From NCBI GenBank assembly GCA_016712745.1, contig JADJQN010000003.1, positions 744,001-808,000 on the forward strand: a stretch of 64,000 bases of DNA. Reading direction: 5' to 3'. The notes below the pieces were generated by a model. That model worked only from the letters and a program-made list of their open reading frames with translations, did not search any database and had not been told where the DNA came from. Numbering within the stretch: the stretch's first letter is position 1; the number at the start of each line of letters is the position of its first letter. Position numbers and translations under genes: made by a program. Of this stretch, positions 27,533-35,866 are shown in pieces. Origin of the DNA: Sandaracinaceae bacterium. GTDB lineage: Bacteria; Myxococcota_A; Polyangia; Polyangiales; JADJQN01.

Positions 27533-27883
27533 TTAAGCCTCCGCCCGATCGGCGACGATCAATGTGATGTGCGTCAAACCTTTGGTGATCTGAGTCGCGC
27601 GGCCCATGGCACGCGGACGCCAGCGGCGCATGAACGCCGTCGCTGCTTTGTCAGCGAAGATGGTCTTCACGTAGAGAGCGTCGAGATCCACGCTCGCGTC
27701 CTTGAGACGGGCGTTGGCGATCGCGCTGTCGAGCAGCTTCGCAACGACCGCTGCGGCTGCTTTTTGCGTGAATTTCAACTCGTTGACCGCTTGCGTCACA
27801 TTCTTGCCGCGAACGAGGTTCGCAATGGTGCGAGCCTTTCGGGGAGAAATGCGAGAAAAACGTGCAATCGCTGTAGCTTCCAT
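27533..27883 (-). CDS. rplV: 50S ribosomal protein L22
   Basis: This 116-residue protein lines the peptide exit tunnel. It has RFSRISPRKARTIANLVRGK and the tunnel beta-hairpin tip FMRRWRPRAMGRATQITKGL. No macrolide-resistance deletion in the hairpin is apparent. Confidence 0.98.
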   Translation of the reverse strand: MEATAIARFSRISPRKARTIANLVRGKNVTQAVNELKFTQKAAAAVVAKLLDSAIANARLKDASVDLDALYVKTIFADKAATAFMRRWRPRAMGRATQITKGLTHITLIVADRAEA

Positions 27884-27916
27884 GGTGTTTCCTGGGCCCT
27901 TTTTTGAGGGGCGCGC

Positions 27917-27945
27917 GATCTAGCACGCACAGGCCTTGTCCTCAA
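27917..27945 (-). promoter_or_regulatory. Possible internal promoter between rpsS and rplV
   Basis: In the 75-bp gap, TTGAGG (27940-27945) and TAGATC (27917-27922) are spaced by 17 bp on the minus strand. The fit is modest and the gap also holds a small GCCC/GGGC hairpin, so this is a weak call. Confidence 0.25.
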
Positions 27946-27958
27946 GTTGGTTGAATTC

Positions 27959-28270
27959 TTAGCGTTTACCGGTGGTGGGATTGACTTTGCCGCCGGCCGC
28001 AGGGCCCTTCTTATCCGCGGAATGTCCGTGGAAAGTGCGGGTTGGCGCGAACTCGCCGAGCTTGTGTCCGACCATGTTCTCCGTGACGAAAACCGTCACG
28101 AACTTACGGCCGTTGTGCACGTTGAGCGTAAGCCCGATGAAATCCGGGGTGATGGTTGAGCGACGCGACCAAGTCTTGATGATCTTGCGATCCTTGTTGC
28201 GCGAGGCTTCTTCGACCTTCTTAGAAAGATGGTCGTCGATGAAAGGTCCCTTTTTGACTGAACGTGCCAT
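27959..28270 (-). CDS. rpsS: 30S ribosomal protein S19
   Basis: This 103-residue head protein has RSVKKGPFIDDHLSKKVEEA, the TWSRRSTITPDFIGLTLNVH segment and HKLGEFAPTRTFHGH. A 75-bp gap, the largest inside this part of the S10 operon, separates it from rplV. Confidence 0.98.
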   Translation of the reverse strand: MARSVKKGPFIDDHLSKKVEEASRNKDRKIIKTWSRRSTITPDFIGLTLNVHNGRKFVTVFVTENMVGHKLGEFAPTRTFHGHSADKKGPAAGGKVNPTTGKR

Positions 28271-28304
28271 GGTTTTCCTTGACGTAACTTCGAGAGCCGG
28301 AGCC

Positions 28305-29132
28305 CTACTTCTTGCCGCGCTTCTTCACGATGAACTTGTTGGTCGCCTTGTTCGTGCGGGTCTTCAAGCCCTTCGAGAGCTGACCCCACGGCGAACACGG
28401 ATGACGACCGCCCGATGAACGACCTTCGCCACCACCCATCGGATGATCGACTGGGTTCATGGAGACGCCGCGCTGATGCGGGCGCTTGCCAAGCCAGCGG
28501 TTACGACCGGCTTTGCCCAAGCTGATGCGCGAGTGCTCGGTGTTGGAGACCTGACCGACCGTTGCGCGGCAGTTCAAGTGCACCATACGAACTTCGCCTG
28601 ACGGCAAGCGAACCTGCGCGTAGTCGCCGTCCTTCGCCATGAGCTGAGCAGCGGTGCCCGCTGAGCGAACGAGCTGAGCGCCCTTGCCGATCTTGAGCTC
28701 GACGGCGTGAACCATCGTTCCAAGTGGAATGAAGCGAAGGGGCATCGCGTTGCCCGGCTTGATGTCGGCGTTACGCGACGAGATGATCTGGTCGCCTGCC
28801 TTCAATCCGTCCGGCGCGAGGATGTACGACTTCTCGCCATCGACGTAGTGCAGAAGCGCAATACGCGACGAGCGGTTCGGATCGTACTGAATCGAGTCGA
28901 CGTTCGCGGGAATGCCGATGCGGCTGCGCTTGAAGTCGATGATGCGGTAACGCTGCTTGTGTCCGCCGCCACGGAAACGCGAGGTGATGCGACCCGAATG
29001 GTTACGGCCAGCAGTCTCGGGCTTGTGCGACGTAAGCTTCTTCTCAGGTGCCTTCTTGGTGAGGTCTGAGAAATCGGCGTTCTCGTAGTAACGGCGCGCC
29101 GGCGAAGTCGGTTTGAATTTCTTGATGGGCAT
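28305..29132 (-). CDS. rplB: 50S ribosomal protein L2
   Basis: This 275-residue protein is needed for peptidyl transfer and subunit joining. It has NHSGRITSRFRGGGHKQRYR, RIALLHYVDGEKSYILAP, and the highly conserved NPVDHPMGGGEGRSSGGRHP, which holds the catalytic-region His. It follows rplW by 2 bp. Confidence 0.98.
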   Translation of the reverse strand: MPIKKFKPTSPARRYYENADFSDLTKKAPEKKLTSHKPETAGRNHSGRITSRFRGGGHKQRYRIIDFKRSRIGIPANVDSIQYDPNRSSRIALLHYVDGEKSYILAPDGLKAGDQIISSRNADIKPGNAMPLRFIPLGTMVHAVELKIGKGAQLVRSAGTAAQLMAKDGDYAQVRLPSGEVRMVHLNCRATVGQVSNTEHSRISLGKAGRNRWLGKRPHQRGVSMNPVDHPMGGGEGRSSGGRHPCSPWGQLSKGLKTRTNKATNKFIVKKRGKK

Positions 29133-29134
29133 GA

Positions 29135-29425
29135 TCAGGCTCCCTCAAAGAATTCGATCTTGTCGCCCTCTTTGAGCTCGACGATCGCCTTCTTCCAGTT
29201 TTGAGTCTTGGCTCGGCCACGACCCATGCGGCGCATACGGCCGCGCATCACGAGAGTGTTGACGTCGCGAACGCTGACACTGAAGAGCGTTTCGACGGCG
29301 TTCTTGATGTCAATCTTGTTTGCACGCGGATTGACCTCGAAGAGGTACTTGTTCTCGCCTTCGCGAAGGATGTTCCCCTTCTCGGTGAGAATGAGCGGAC
29401 GCTTGATGACTTGTTCGGGTTGCAT
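29135..29425 (-). CDS. rplW: 50S ribosomal protein L23
   Basis: This 96-residue exit-tunnel protein docks trigger factor and SRP. It has VIKRPLILTEKGNILREGEN, FEVNPRANKIDIKNAVETLF and a basic loop RMRRMGRGRAKTQNWKKAIV. It lies between rplD and rplB. Confidence 0.97.
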   Translation of the reverse strand: MQPEQVIKRPLILTEKGNILREGENKYLFEVNPRANKIDIKNAVETLFSVSVRDVNTLVMRGRMRRMGRGRAKTQNWKKAIVELKEGDKIEFFEGA

Positions 29426-29436
29426 GACTTAGTGCC

Positions 29437-30066
29437 TCAGACGTTGCGAACACGAGCTTCGAGCGCGGCAACGGCATCCTTGGTGAGGATGAGGTGCTCG
29501 TGGCGAAGCAAGTCGTAAAGGTTGACGCCTTCCGGAGGAAGGAAGTGATGGTCCGAAAGATTGCGGACAGAGAGACGAAGATTGTCGTTGGCTTTGGCGT
29601 CGACGATGAGCGAGCTCTTCGTGACGTGAAGGGTGGTGAGGACGCCGGCCAAAGCCTTGGTCTTCACTTCGTCCAGCTTGAAGGTATCGACGATCGTGAG
29701 ACGGCCTTCCTTGAGCTTCATGGAAAGTGCGCTCTTCAATGCGCCTGCGCGCATCTTCGCCGGGGGGCGCCAACCGTACGCGTGGGGCTTGGGGCTATGC
29801 ACCGAGCCACCGCCACGGAAGTTTGGAGCGCGGATCGAGCCGTGACGCGCGCGTCCCGTGCCCTTCTGCTTGTAGATCTTCTTCGTGGAACCCGACACCT
29901 CGGAACGAACCTTGGTGTTGGCGGAACCCTGACGGCGTGAGGCGAGCTGCGCCTTGATCACGTCGTACAAAAGACCTTCATTGATTTCTGCGCCGAACAC
30001 TTCGTCCGAGAGTTCGATCTCGCCGATCGACTCGTTGCGCAAATTGAATACTTTTACTTTGGCCAT
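29437..30066 (-). CDS. rplD: 50S ribosomal protein L4
   Basis: This 209-residue protein reaches into the exit tunnel with the loop KQKGTGRARHGSIRAPNFRG, followed by GWRPPAKMRAGALKSALSMK. In E. coli L4 also represses its own S10 operon. Here it follows rpsJ after only 24 bp, because rplC, which normally precedes it, is absent. Confidence 0.98.
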   Translation of the reverse strand: MAKVKVFNLRNESIGEIELSDEVFGAEINEGLLYDVIKAQLASRRQGSANTKVRSEVSGSTKKIYKQKGTGRARHGSIRAPNFRGGGSVHSPKPHAYGWRPPAKMRAGALKSALSMKLKEGRLTIVDTFKLDEVKTKALAGVLTTLHVTKSSLIVDAKANDNLRLSVRNLSDHHFLPPEGVNLYDLLRHEHLILTKDAVAALEARVRNV

Positions 30067-30090
30067 CGCTGATTCTCCGCGTGCCGTCCG

Positions 30091-30396
30091 TTAGGACTTA
30101 ATCTCGACGTCGACACCGGCCGACAGTTCGAGCTTCATGAGTGCATCGAGCGTTTGTTGCGTGGGCTCGAGAATGTCGAGAAGACGCTTATGCGTGCGGA
30201 TCTCGAACTGCTCGCGGCTCTTCTTATCGACGTGGGGCCCACGAAGAACGGTGAACTTGTTGATGCGCGTGGGAAGCGGGATCGGGCCCGCAACGCGAGC
30301 GCCGGTGCGCTTGGCTGTTTCGACGATCTCGCCGGCCGACTGATCGAGGAGTCGATAGTCGTAAGCCTTGAGACGAATGCGAATCTTGGTTGCCAT
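30091..30396 (-). CDS. rpsJ: 30S ribosomal protein S10
   Basis: This 101-residue protein (also the transcription antitermination partner NusE) has KIRIRLKAYDYRLLDQSAGE, GPIPLPTRINKFTVLRGPHV and the RTHKRLLDILEP end. It is 3 bp after tuf. The next gene is rplD rather than rplC. Confidence 0.98.
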   Translation of the reverse strand: MATKIRIRLKAYDYRLLDQSAGEIVETAKRTGARVAGPIPLPTRINKFTVLRGPHVDKKSREQFEIRTHKRLLDILEPTQQTLDALMKLELSAGVDVEIKS

Positions 30397-30399
30397 TTC

Positions 30400-31590
30400 T
30401 TACTCCAAAATCTTGGTGACGATGCCGGCGCCGACGGTGCGGCCGCCTTCACGAATCGCGAAGCGCTGCTTCTCTTCGAGAGCAACGAGCGAGATGAGCT
30501 CAACGACAATCTTCACGTTGTCGCCCGGCATGACCATCTTCACTTCTTCAGGAAGAGTGATGGTTCCCGTGACGTCCGTCGTGCGCATGTAGAACTGCGG
30601 ACGGTAGTTGGTGAAGAACGGCTTATGACGACCGCCCTCTTCCTTCTTCAAGACGTACACTTCGCCTTCAAACTTCTTGTGCGTCTTGACCGAGCCCGGC
30701 TTACACAAAACCTGACCGCGCTCGACGTCGTCCTTTTCAACACCACGCAACAAGGTGCCGAGGTTGTCGCCTGCTTGGCCCTGGTCCACGAGCTTGCGGA
30801 ACATTTCCACGCCCGTGACCGTCGTCTTGCGCGGCTCGCGAAGGCCAAGGATCTCGACGTCTTCGCCGACCTTGATCAAACCGCGCTCCACACGACCGGT
30901 GACAACCGTGCCGCGGCCCTTGATCGAGAACACGTCTTCGATAGCCATCAAGAACGGCTTATCGACATCGCGAACCGGATCGGGGATCCATGAATCCACG
31001 GCGTCCATCAACTCGATGACCGACTTCTCGCCAGCCGGATCTCCCTGAAGGGCCTTCAACGCGCTGACGCGCTTGACCGGAACTTTGTCGCCGTCGAACT
31101 GGTACTTGTTGAGAAGGTCGCGAACTTCCATTTCAACGAGCTCAAGAAGATCCGGATCATCCACTGCGTCAACCTTGTTGAGCGCAACGATGAGCTGCGG
31201 CACGCCGACCTGGCGAGCAAGAAGAACGTGCTCCTTGGTCTGGGGCATCGGGCCATCGAGTGCCGACACGACGAGGATCGCGCCGTCCATCTGCGCAGCA
31301 CCGGTGATCATGTTCTTGATGTAATCGGCGTGGCCTGGGCAATCGACGTGCGCGTAGTGACGCTTGGGCGTCTCGTACTCGACGTGGCTCACGGCAATCG
31401 TGACGATCTTCGAGTCATCGCGAACCGTGCCGCCCTTGGCGATATCGGCATACGAGATTTCCTTGCCGCCATTGGTCTTGGCCATGACCTTGCTGATTGC
31501 TGCTGTCAGCGTGGTCTTGCCGTGATCGATGTGACCGATCGTGCCGACGTTGACGTGGGGCTTGTTACGGTTGAATTTCTCTTTGGCCAT
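30400..31590 (-). CDS. tuf: Elongation factor Tu
   Basis: This 396-residue GTPase delivers aminoacyl-tRNA. It starts AKEKFNRNKPHVNVGTIGHI, with P-loop GHIDHGKTTLTAA, G3 motif DCPGHADYIKNM and G4 NKVD. Domains 2 and 3 follow (VFSIKGRGTVVTGRVERG, then FTNYRPQFYMRTTDVTG). It is between fusA and rpsJ. Only one copy lies in this window; a second tuf elsewhere is common but not visible. Confidence 0.98.
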   Translation of the reverse strand: MAKEKFNRNKPHVNVGTIGHIDHGKTTLTAAISKVMAKTNGGKEISYADIAKGGTVRDDSKIVTIAVSHVEYETPKRHYAHVDCPGHADYIKNMITGAAQMDGAILVVSALDGPMPQTKEHVLLARQVGVPQLIVALNKVDAVDDPDLLELVEMEVRDLLNKYQFDGDKVPVKRVSALKALQGDPAGEKSVIELMDAVDSWIPDPVRDVDKPFLMAIEDVFSIKGRGTVVTGRVERGLIKVGEDVEILGLREPRKTTVTGVEMFRKLVDQGQAGDNLGTLLRGVEKDDVERGQVLCKPGSVKTHKKFEGEVYVLKKEEGGRHKPFFTNYRPQFYMRTTDVTGTITLPEEVKMVMPGDNVKIVVELISLVALEEKQRFAIREGGRTVGAGIVTKILE

Positions 31591-31644
31591 CTTAGTTCTC
31601 CGTTATCGGTTGGATTCGTTTATCGCGGTGAGGCGAGCGAATTC

Positions 31645-33759
31645 TCAACCACCCTTGATCTTGGCAACGATCGCTTCTGCGATGTTGTTCGGCACTTGGA
31701 AGTACTGGTGAAACTGCATCGAGTAAGTTGCGCGGCCCTGCGTCTTGGAGCGCAAATCCGTCGAGTAACCGAACATCGTCGCAAGCGGAACTTCCGCCGT
31801 GACGACCTGCATGTTGCCGCGAGCATTCATGCCCGTGACGCGACCGCGGCGTGAGTTCAAATCGCCGATGACGTCGCCCATGTAGTCTTCGGGAACAACA
31901 ACTTCAACGGCCATAAGCGGCTCGAGAAGCTGAAGACCTGCACGCTTGGCGGCATCCTGGAATGCCATCGAGCCTGCGATTTCGAAATCTGCTGATTGTG
32001 AATCGACGTCGTGGAACGAACCATCGTACAGCGTCGCCTTCACGTCGATGACGGGGTAGCCAGCGAGAACGCCGCGGCCCATGGCTTCGCGAATGCCCTT
32101 TTCAACGGGGCCGATGAACTCCTTCGGGATGACGCCGCCGACGACGTCGTTCTCGAAGACGTAACCTGCACCAGGCTCGCTCGGACCGATCATCAAGCGC
32201 ACGTGAGCGAAGTGACCGCGACCGCCGGTCTGCTTCGAGTACTTGCACTCGGCTTTGACTTCCTTCGAGATCGATTCGCGGTACGCAACTTCGGGCTTGC
32301 CGACGTTGGCTTCGACTTTGAACTCGCGCTTCAAGCGGTCGACGATGATTTCGAGATGAAGCTCGCCCATGCCGGAGATGATCGTCTGGCCGGTCTCTTC
32401 GTCCGTGTGAAGGCGGAATGAGGGATCTTCCATGCCGAGCTTCTGAAGGCCTTCGCCCATCTTGGCTTGGTCGCCCTTGGTCTTCGGCTCGATGGCGATC
32501 GAGATGACCGGCGTCGGGAAGATCATGCGCTCGAGAATGACGGGCTTGTCTTCGTCGCAAAGCGTATCGCCGGTCGTTGCGGTCTTGAGACCGACGGCCG
32601 CGCAGATGTTGCCTGCTTGGATGTCACGAATTTCTTCGCGCTTGTTGGCGTGCATCTGAAGAAGACGACCAATGCGCTCGCGTTTGCCCTTGGTGCTGTT
32701 CAAAACGCTTGTGCCGCTCTGAATCTGACCCGAGTAAACGCGGATGAAGGTGAGCTGACCGACGAAAGGATCGTTCAGGATCTTGAAAGCAAGCGCGCTG
32801 AAGGGCTCGCTGTCGTCCGCCTTGCGGATGATTTCCTTCGACTCGTCGTCCGGATCGGTTCCGACGACCGGCGGAATGTCGATCGGCGACGGCATGAAAG
32901 TGATGATGCAGTCCAAGAGCATTTGCACGCCCTTGTTCTTGAAGGCTGAGCCCGTGACGACCGGGACGCACTTGAACGCAAGCGTTCCCTTGCGAAGCGC
33001 TTCCAAGATTTCGGTCTCGGAGAAGTTCGAATCGTCGCTGAGGAAGCGCTCCATGAGAGCGTCGTCGAGCTCGGCAACTTGCTCGATCAACTTCGCGCGC
33101 CACTCCTTGGCGTCTGCTGCGAACTCCGCGGGGATGTCCGTGAAGGTGAACTTGGATCCGTTGGTGTCGTCCTGGAAAACGATCGCCTTGTTACGGATAA
33201 GGTCGATGATGCCCTTGTGATTCTCTTCGACGCCGAGCGGAAGATGAATCGCGATCGCGTTGGCGCCGAGGCGCTCTTTGATGCTCGCGAACGAACGGAA
33301 GAAGCTTGCGCCTGCGCGGTCCATCTTGTTGATGAAGCAGATGCGCGGAACCTTGTACTTGTCGGCCTGACGCCAAACGGTTTCCGACTGAGGCTCAACG
33401 CCCGAAACGCCGTCGAATACTGCGACCGCGCCGTCGAGCACGCGCAGCGAGCGTTCAACTTCAATCGTGAAGTCGACGTGGCCTGGGGTGTCGATGATGT
33501 TAATGCGGAACTGTTGGTCCTTGAAGATGCCGTTGTCGGGCTTCCAGAAACACGTCGTTGCTGCGGACGTGATCGTGATGCCGCGCTCCTGCTCCTGCTC
33601 CATGTAATCCATGGTCGCAGCGCCTTCGTGCACTTCGCCGATCTTATAGTTGACGCCGGTATAGAAAAGAATGCGCTCAGTCGTCGTCGTTTTACCGGCG
33701 TCGATGTGAGCCATGATCCCGATGTTGCGCGTCTTCTCTAATGGGTAATCGCGGGGCAC
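31645..33759 (-). CDS. fusA: Elongation factor G
   Basis: This 704-residue translocase starts PRDYPLEKTRNIGIMAHIDA. It has P-loop AHIDAGKTTTTERIL, DTPGHVDFTIEVERSL and NKMDRAGA in domain I, then domains II-V ending EAIVAKIKGG. The start codon is GTG 33759 with GAGGAGA upstream. About 20 nt before that lies a CCGGC-AAAA-GCCGG hairpin, and further upstream a branched terminator-like RNA, so its expression may be set separately from rpsG. Confidence 0.98.
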   Translation of the reverse strand: MPRDYPLEKTRNIGIMAHIDAGKTTTTERILFYTGVNYKIGEVHEGAATMDYMEQEQERGITITSAATTCFWKPDNGIFKDQQFRINIIDTPGHVDFTIEVERSLRVLDGAVAVFDGVSGVEPQSETVWRQADKYKVPRICFINKMDRAGASFFRSFASIKERLGANAIAIHLPLGVEENHKGIIDLIRNKAIVFQDDTNGSKFTFTDIPAEFAADAKEWRAKLIEQVAELDDALMERFLSDDSNFSETEILEALRKGTLAFKCVPVVTGSAFKNKGVQMLLDCIITFMPSPIDIPPVVGTDPDDESKEIIRKADDSEPFSALAFKILNDPFVGQLTFIRVYSGQIQSGTSVLNSTKGKRERIGRLLQMHANKREEIRDIQAGNICAAVGLKTATTGDTLCDEDKPVILERMIFPTPVISIAIEPKTKGDQAKMGEGLQKLGMEDPSFRLHTDEETGQTIISGMGELHLEIIVDRLKREFKVEANVGKPEVAYRESISKEVKAECKYSKQTGGRGHFAHVRLMIGPSEPGAGYVFENDVVGGVIPKEFIGPVEKGIREAMGRGVLAGYPVIDVKATLYDGSFHDVDSQSADFEIAGSMAFQDAAKRAGLQLLEPLMAVEVVVPEDYMGDVIGDLNSRRGRVTGMNARGNMQVVTAEVPLATMFGYSTDLRSKTQGRATYSMQFHQYFQVPNNIAEAIVAKIKGG

Positions 33760-33781
33760 TTAGTGTCTCCTCAAATCAGTC

Positions 33782-33795
33782 CCGGCTTTTGCCGG
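33782..33795 (-). promoter_or_regulatory. Hairpin in the fusA leader
   Basis: CCGGC and GCCGG pair across an AAAA loop about 20 nt upstream of the fusA GTG and next to its ribosome-binding site. Such a position can modulate ribosome loading; there is no T-run to make it a terminator. Confidence 0.4.
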
Positions 33796-33826
33796 TAAAA
33801 AACTTTTCATGCGCTGGACAAACAAA

Positions 33827-33896
33827 AACCCCCTCTGGCCATGAAAGTGACGACCCTTGGTCACTTTGCGATCCTTGATCGCTCCCAGAGAGGGTT
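33827..33896 (-). ncRNA. Branched 70-nt RNA element between rpsG and fusA, with terminator-like end
   Basis: Read on the minus strand, AACCCTCTCTGG (33885-33896) pairs with CCAGAGGGGGTT (33827-33838) over 12 bp with one U-G pair. Inside are two perfect hairpins: GCGATC/GATCGC (33868-33882, 3-nt loop) and AAAGTGAC/GTCACTTT (33844-33867, 8-nt loop). A TTTTT run ends the outer stem. It could be a small RNA with its own terminator or an attenuator for fusA-tuf and the S10 genes. I do not recognise it as a known class, and it is not a tRNA. Confidence 0.55.
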
Positions 33897-33899
33897 CCG

Positions 33900-33928
33900 A
33901 AACTACCGGTGGGTTTTGTTACGACCAA
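33900..33928 (-). promoter_or_regulatory. Possible promoter at the foot of the branched RNA
   Basis: TTGGTC (33923-33928) and TAGTTT (33900-33905) are spaced by 17 bp on the minus strand. Initiation 6-7 nt downstream would fall at about 33893-33895, exactly the 5' foot of the outer stem of the branched element. Each hexamer is an imperfect match, so the call rests mostly on spacing and position. Confidence 0.35.
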
Positions 33929-34081
33929 CGGAGACGCAACGCGTGCTCCGCTAATCAAACCCGATCTACATGCGGTTTCGGTCTATGTGTGCTTTGCCAT
34001 GAACTCTTTTAGGTATCTCCCACCGAGTGGTTTCCGACTTTCTTAGCGGACCTACTCAGATGTCTTACAGCGAGCGAACTC

Positions 34082-34552
34082 TTACCAACGGTAGTGAGCG
34101 AAAGCCTTGTTGGCTTCGGCCATCTTGTGAACGTCTTCGCGCTTCTTCACCGCGTTCCCGCGGTTCTGCGATGCATCGACGAGCTCAGCGGCCAAGCGCT
34201 CAACCATCGTCTTCTCGCCCCGCTCACGCGCGTAGATTGTGATCCAGCGCATTCCGAGAGCGACGCGGCGCTCCGGACGAACTTCAACCGGAACCTGGTA
34301 GGTCGCACCACCGACACGGCGGCTTTTGACTTCGACCTTGGGCTTCACGGTGTCGAGAGCCTTCTTGAAGACCTCGAGCGGGTCTTCCTTGTAACGTGCC
34401 GTAATTACATCGAAAGCGCCGTACAAGATGCTCTCAGCGGTGCTCTTCTTGCCACCCAACATGAGGATATTGCAGAACTTTGCGACCAAACGGTCACGGT
34501 ACTTGGGATCCGGAAGAATCTTGCGCTTTGGGACTTCTCGGCGACGCGGCAT
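34082..34552 (-). CDS. rpsG: 30S ribosomal protein S7
   Basis: This 156-residue primary head-assembly protein starts PRRREVPKRKILPDPKYRDR. It has NILMLGGKKSTAESILYGAF and the C-terminal MAEANKAFAHYRW. In E. coli S7 represses the str operon from the rpsL-rpsG gap; here that gap is only 12 bp, so any such site must lie elsewhere. Confidence 0.98.
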   Translation of the reverse strand: MPRRREVPKRKILPDPKYRDRLVAKFCNILMLGGKKSTAESILYGAFDVITARYKEDPLEVFKKALDTVKPKVEVKSRRVGGATYQVPVEVRPERRVALGMRWITIYARERGEKTMVERLAAELVDASQNRGNAVKKREDVHKMAEANKAFAHYRW

Positions 34553-34564
34553 GGCTCTTTAACC

Positions 34565-34963
34565 TCAGCTCTTCGGGCGCTTGACGCCGTATTTCGAACG
34601 CCCTTGCGTACGATTTGCTTTGTTCGTGTTCGACGGGCCGATGGCGCCCGATGCATCGTGAGGACCGCGGACGACGTGATAACGAACGCCGGGAAGATCC
34701 TTCACGCGGCCGCCTCGAATAAGGACGACGCTGTGCTCTTGGAGGTTGTGGCCTTCGCCGGGGATGTAGCTCGTGACTTCAAGGCCGTTCGAGAGGCGAA
34801 CACGGGCGACCTTACGAAGCGCCGAGTTCGGCTTCTTCGGGGTCGTCGTGTACACGCGCACGCAAACGCCACGCTTTTGCGGGCAGCTTTGGAGCGCGGG
34901 AGACGCTGTCTTGACGACAACTGCGTCGCGGCCCTTTCGAATCAACTGGTTGATAGTCGGCAT
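34565..34963 (-). CDS. rpsL: 30S ribosomal protein S12
   Basis: This 132-residue decoding-centre protein has PTINQLIRKGRDAVVVKTAS, TTTPKKPNSALRKVARVRLS and RGGRVKDLPGVRYHVVRGPH. Both lysines where streptomycin-resistance substitutions arise (in PKKPNS and RVKDLP) are wild type. It is the first gene of the whole translation cluster. Confidence 0.98.
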   Translation of the reverse strand: MPTINQLIRKGRDAVVVKTASPALQSCPQKRGVCVRVYTTTPKKPNSALRKVARVRLSNGLEVTSYIPGEGHNLQEHSVVLIRGGRVKDLPGVRYHVVRGPHDASGAIGPSNTNKANRTQGRSKYGVKRPKS

Positions 34964-34990
34964 AATCCTCAACAAACTCGGTGAAAACGC

Positions 34991-35010
34991 GGGTTTTGAC
35001 GAAAAAACCC
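34991..35010 (-). promoter_or_regulatory. Leader hairpin upstream of rpsL
   Basis: GGGTTTT pairs with AAAACCC across a 6-nt loop (TTCGTC) between the putative promoter and the rpsL ATG, 27 nt from the latter. It might protect or regulate the str transcript; its A/T-rich half makes it fairly weak. Confidence 0.4.
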
Positions 35011-35036
35011 TTACCCTGTGCTTCTGGGGGAGCGGA

Positions 35037-35064
35037 AGATTACCGAGGGCGCCTCCCCTGTCAA
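35037..35064 (-). promoter_or_regulatory. Putative main promoter of the str-S10-spc-alpha cluster
   Basis: A perfect TTGACA (35059-35064) is followed after 16 bp by TAATCT (35037-35042) on the minus strand, about 75 nt upstream of the rpsL ATG. It is the best promoter-like sequence in the window and is well placed to drive the cluster. Confidence 0.65.
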
Positions 35065-35229
35065 GTCACAAGCATCCGTATTTCGATCGAAATTCGGGAA
35101 TTGTCGGGGTGCGCGGCAGATCCGTGGGCGATCTATTCGAGCTTGCGCGCGGGCGGCGATCCGAACCGGCGGTGTAGCACCGAACTGGGCACGCGCTCGA
35201 GAAGAGGGTACTCGCACACCTAGACTACG

Positions 35230-35706
35230 TCACCCGCGTGGGCGAGTGGCGGAAATATCCAGGTTTGAACGCGTCGCGCAACGCAGGCTCGCGAACGTCT
35301 TTGAGCAGGAGCGACATTTGTATTCGCAGTGAGTGCCGGTCGAGATGAGCGCGCTGCTGCTTCTTATGATCGCAGTGCAGGCAGCAGCGGCTCCGCACGC
35401 GCAAACGCGGTCACGGGGCCCAGGGGTAGCATGGGCGGCAATCGCGCCTCCCACGATGCGGTTGTCGGTCCAAGCGCGCGCCCTACGATGCGCACTTAGG
35501 AATAGGAACACGCTCGGAAGTCTTGCCGGAATCAGCAGGGATCCGAGTAGCCGCTCCGCGAAAATCTGTGAGCTCGGATGGAGCGTCACTTTTGCGCCAC
35601 AAGCCTCGCACGCAAAATCCGCTGTGCGAGTCTGGGCGTTGCGTTGATCCCCATGATGCGATGTTGCCAGTCGCCAACACAGACCAACGTCGCTCGACCA
35701 CAGCAA
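35230..35706 (-). CDS. Zinc-ribbon protein, start uncertain, possibly frameshifted
   Basis: From about 35630 down to 35230 this frame looks like a real protein with three cysteine pairs: FACEACGAKVTLHP, CACGAAAACT and YKCRSCSKTF, typical of zinc ribbons. No ATG lies in frame near the start of the good sequence. TTG 35706 is the nearest usable codon. A neighbouring minus-strand frame (35586-35855) contains another plausible piece (HRCACCGRATLVCVGDWQH) that stops where this one begins to look good, so a frameshift is possible. The family and function are unknown. Confidence 0.45.
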   Translation of the reverse strand: MLWSSDVGLCWRLATSHHGDQRNAQTRTADFACEACGAKVTLHPSSQIFAERLLGSLLIPARLPSVFLFLSAHRRARAWTDNRIVGGAIAAHATPGPRDRVCACGAAAACTAIIRSSSALISTGTHCEYKCRSCSKTFASLRCATRSNLDISATRPRG

Positions 35707-35866
35707 GCACAGCGATGAACGTCGTCGTACGCTTCGCGTCGTCGTGCGATGAGTTGCGACGAGCGACGACGAGCGATGCCGAACAGAGTTCGAATTCGTT
35801 GGATGGGCGTGCGTTTTCGCGGCCTCGCGATTGAGATCGAGATCTGACCGTGCAAAGACTGCAGTC

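Larger units (their letters stand above)
33760..34081 (-). other. 322-bp gap between rpsG and fusA
   Basis: This is the only gap of more than 300 bp within the translation cluster. I find no coding region. It holds the fusA ribosome-binding site, the fusA leader hairpin, the branched RNA and its possible promoter. The remaining 150 bp next to rpsG show no clear structure. Confidence 0.7.

Noticed and set aside
33827..33896. Branched element as a tRNA
   Set aside because: The length is similar, but there is no 7-bp acceptor stem with CCA end, no T-loop consensus and no plausible anticodon arm.
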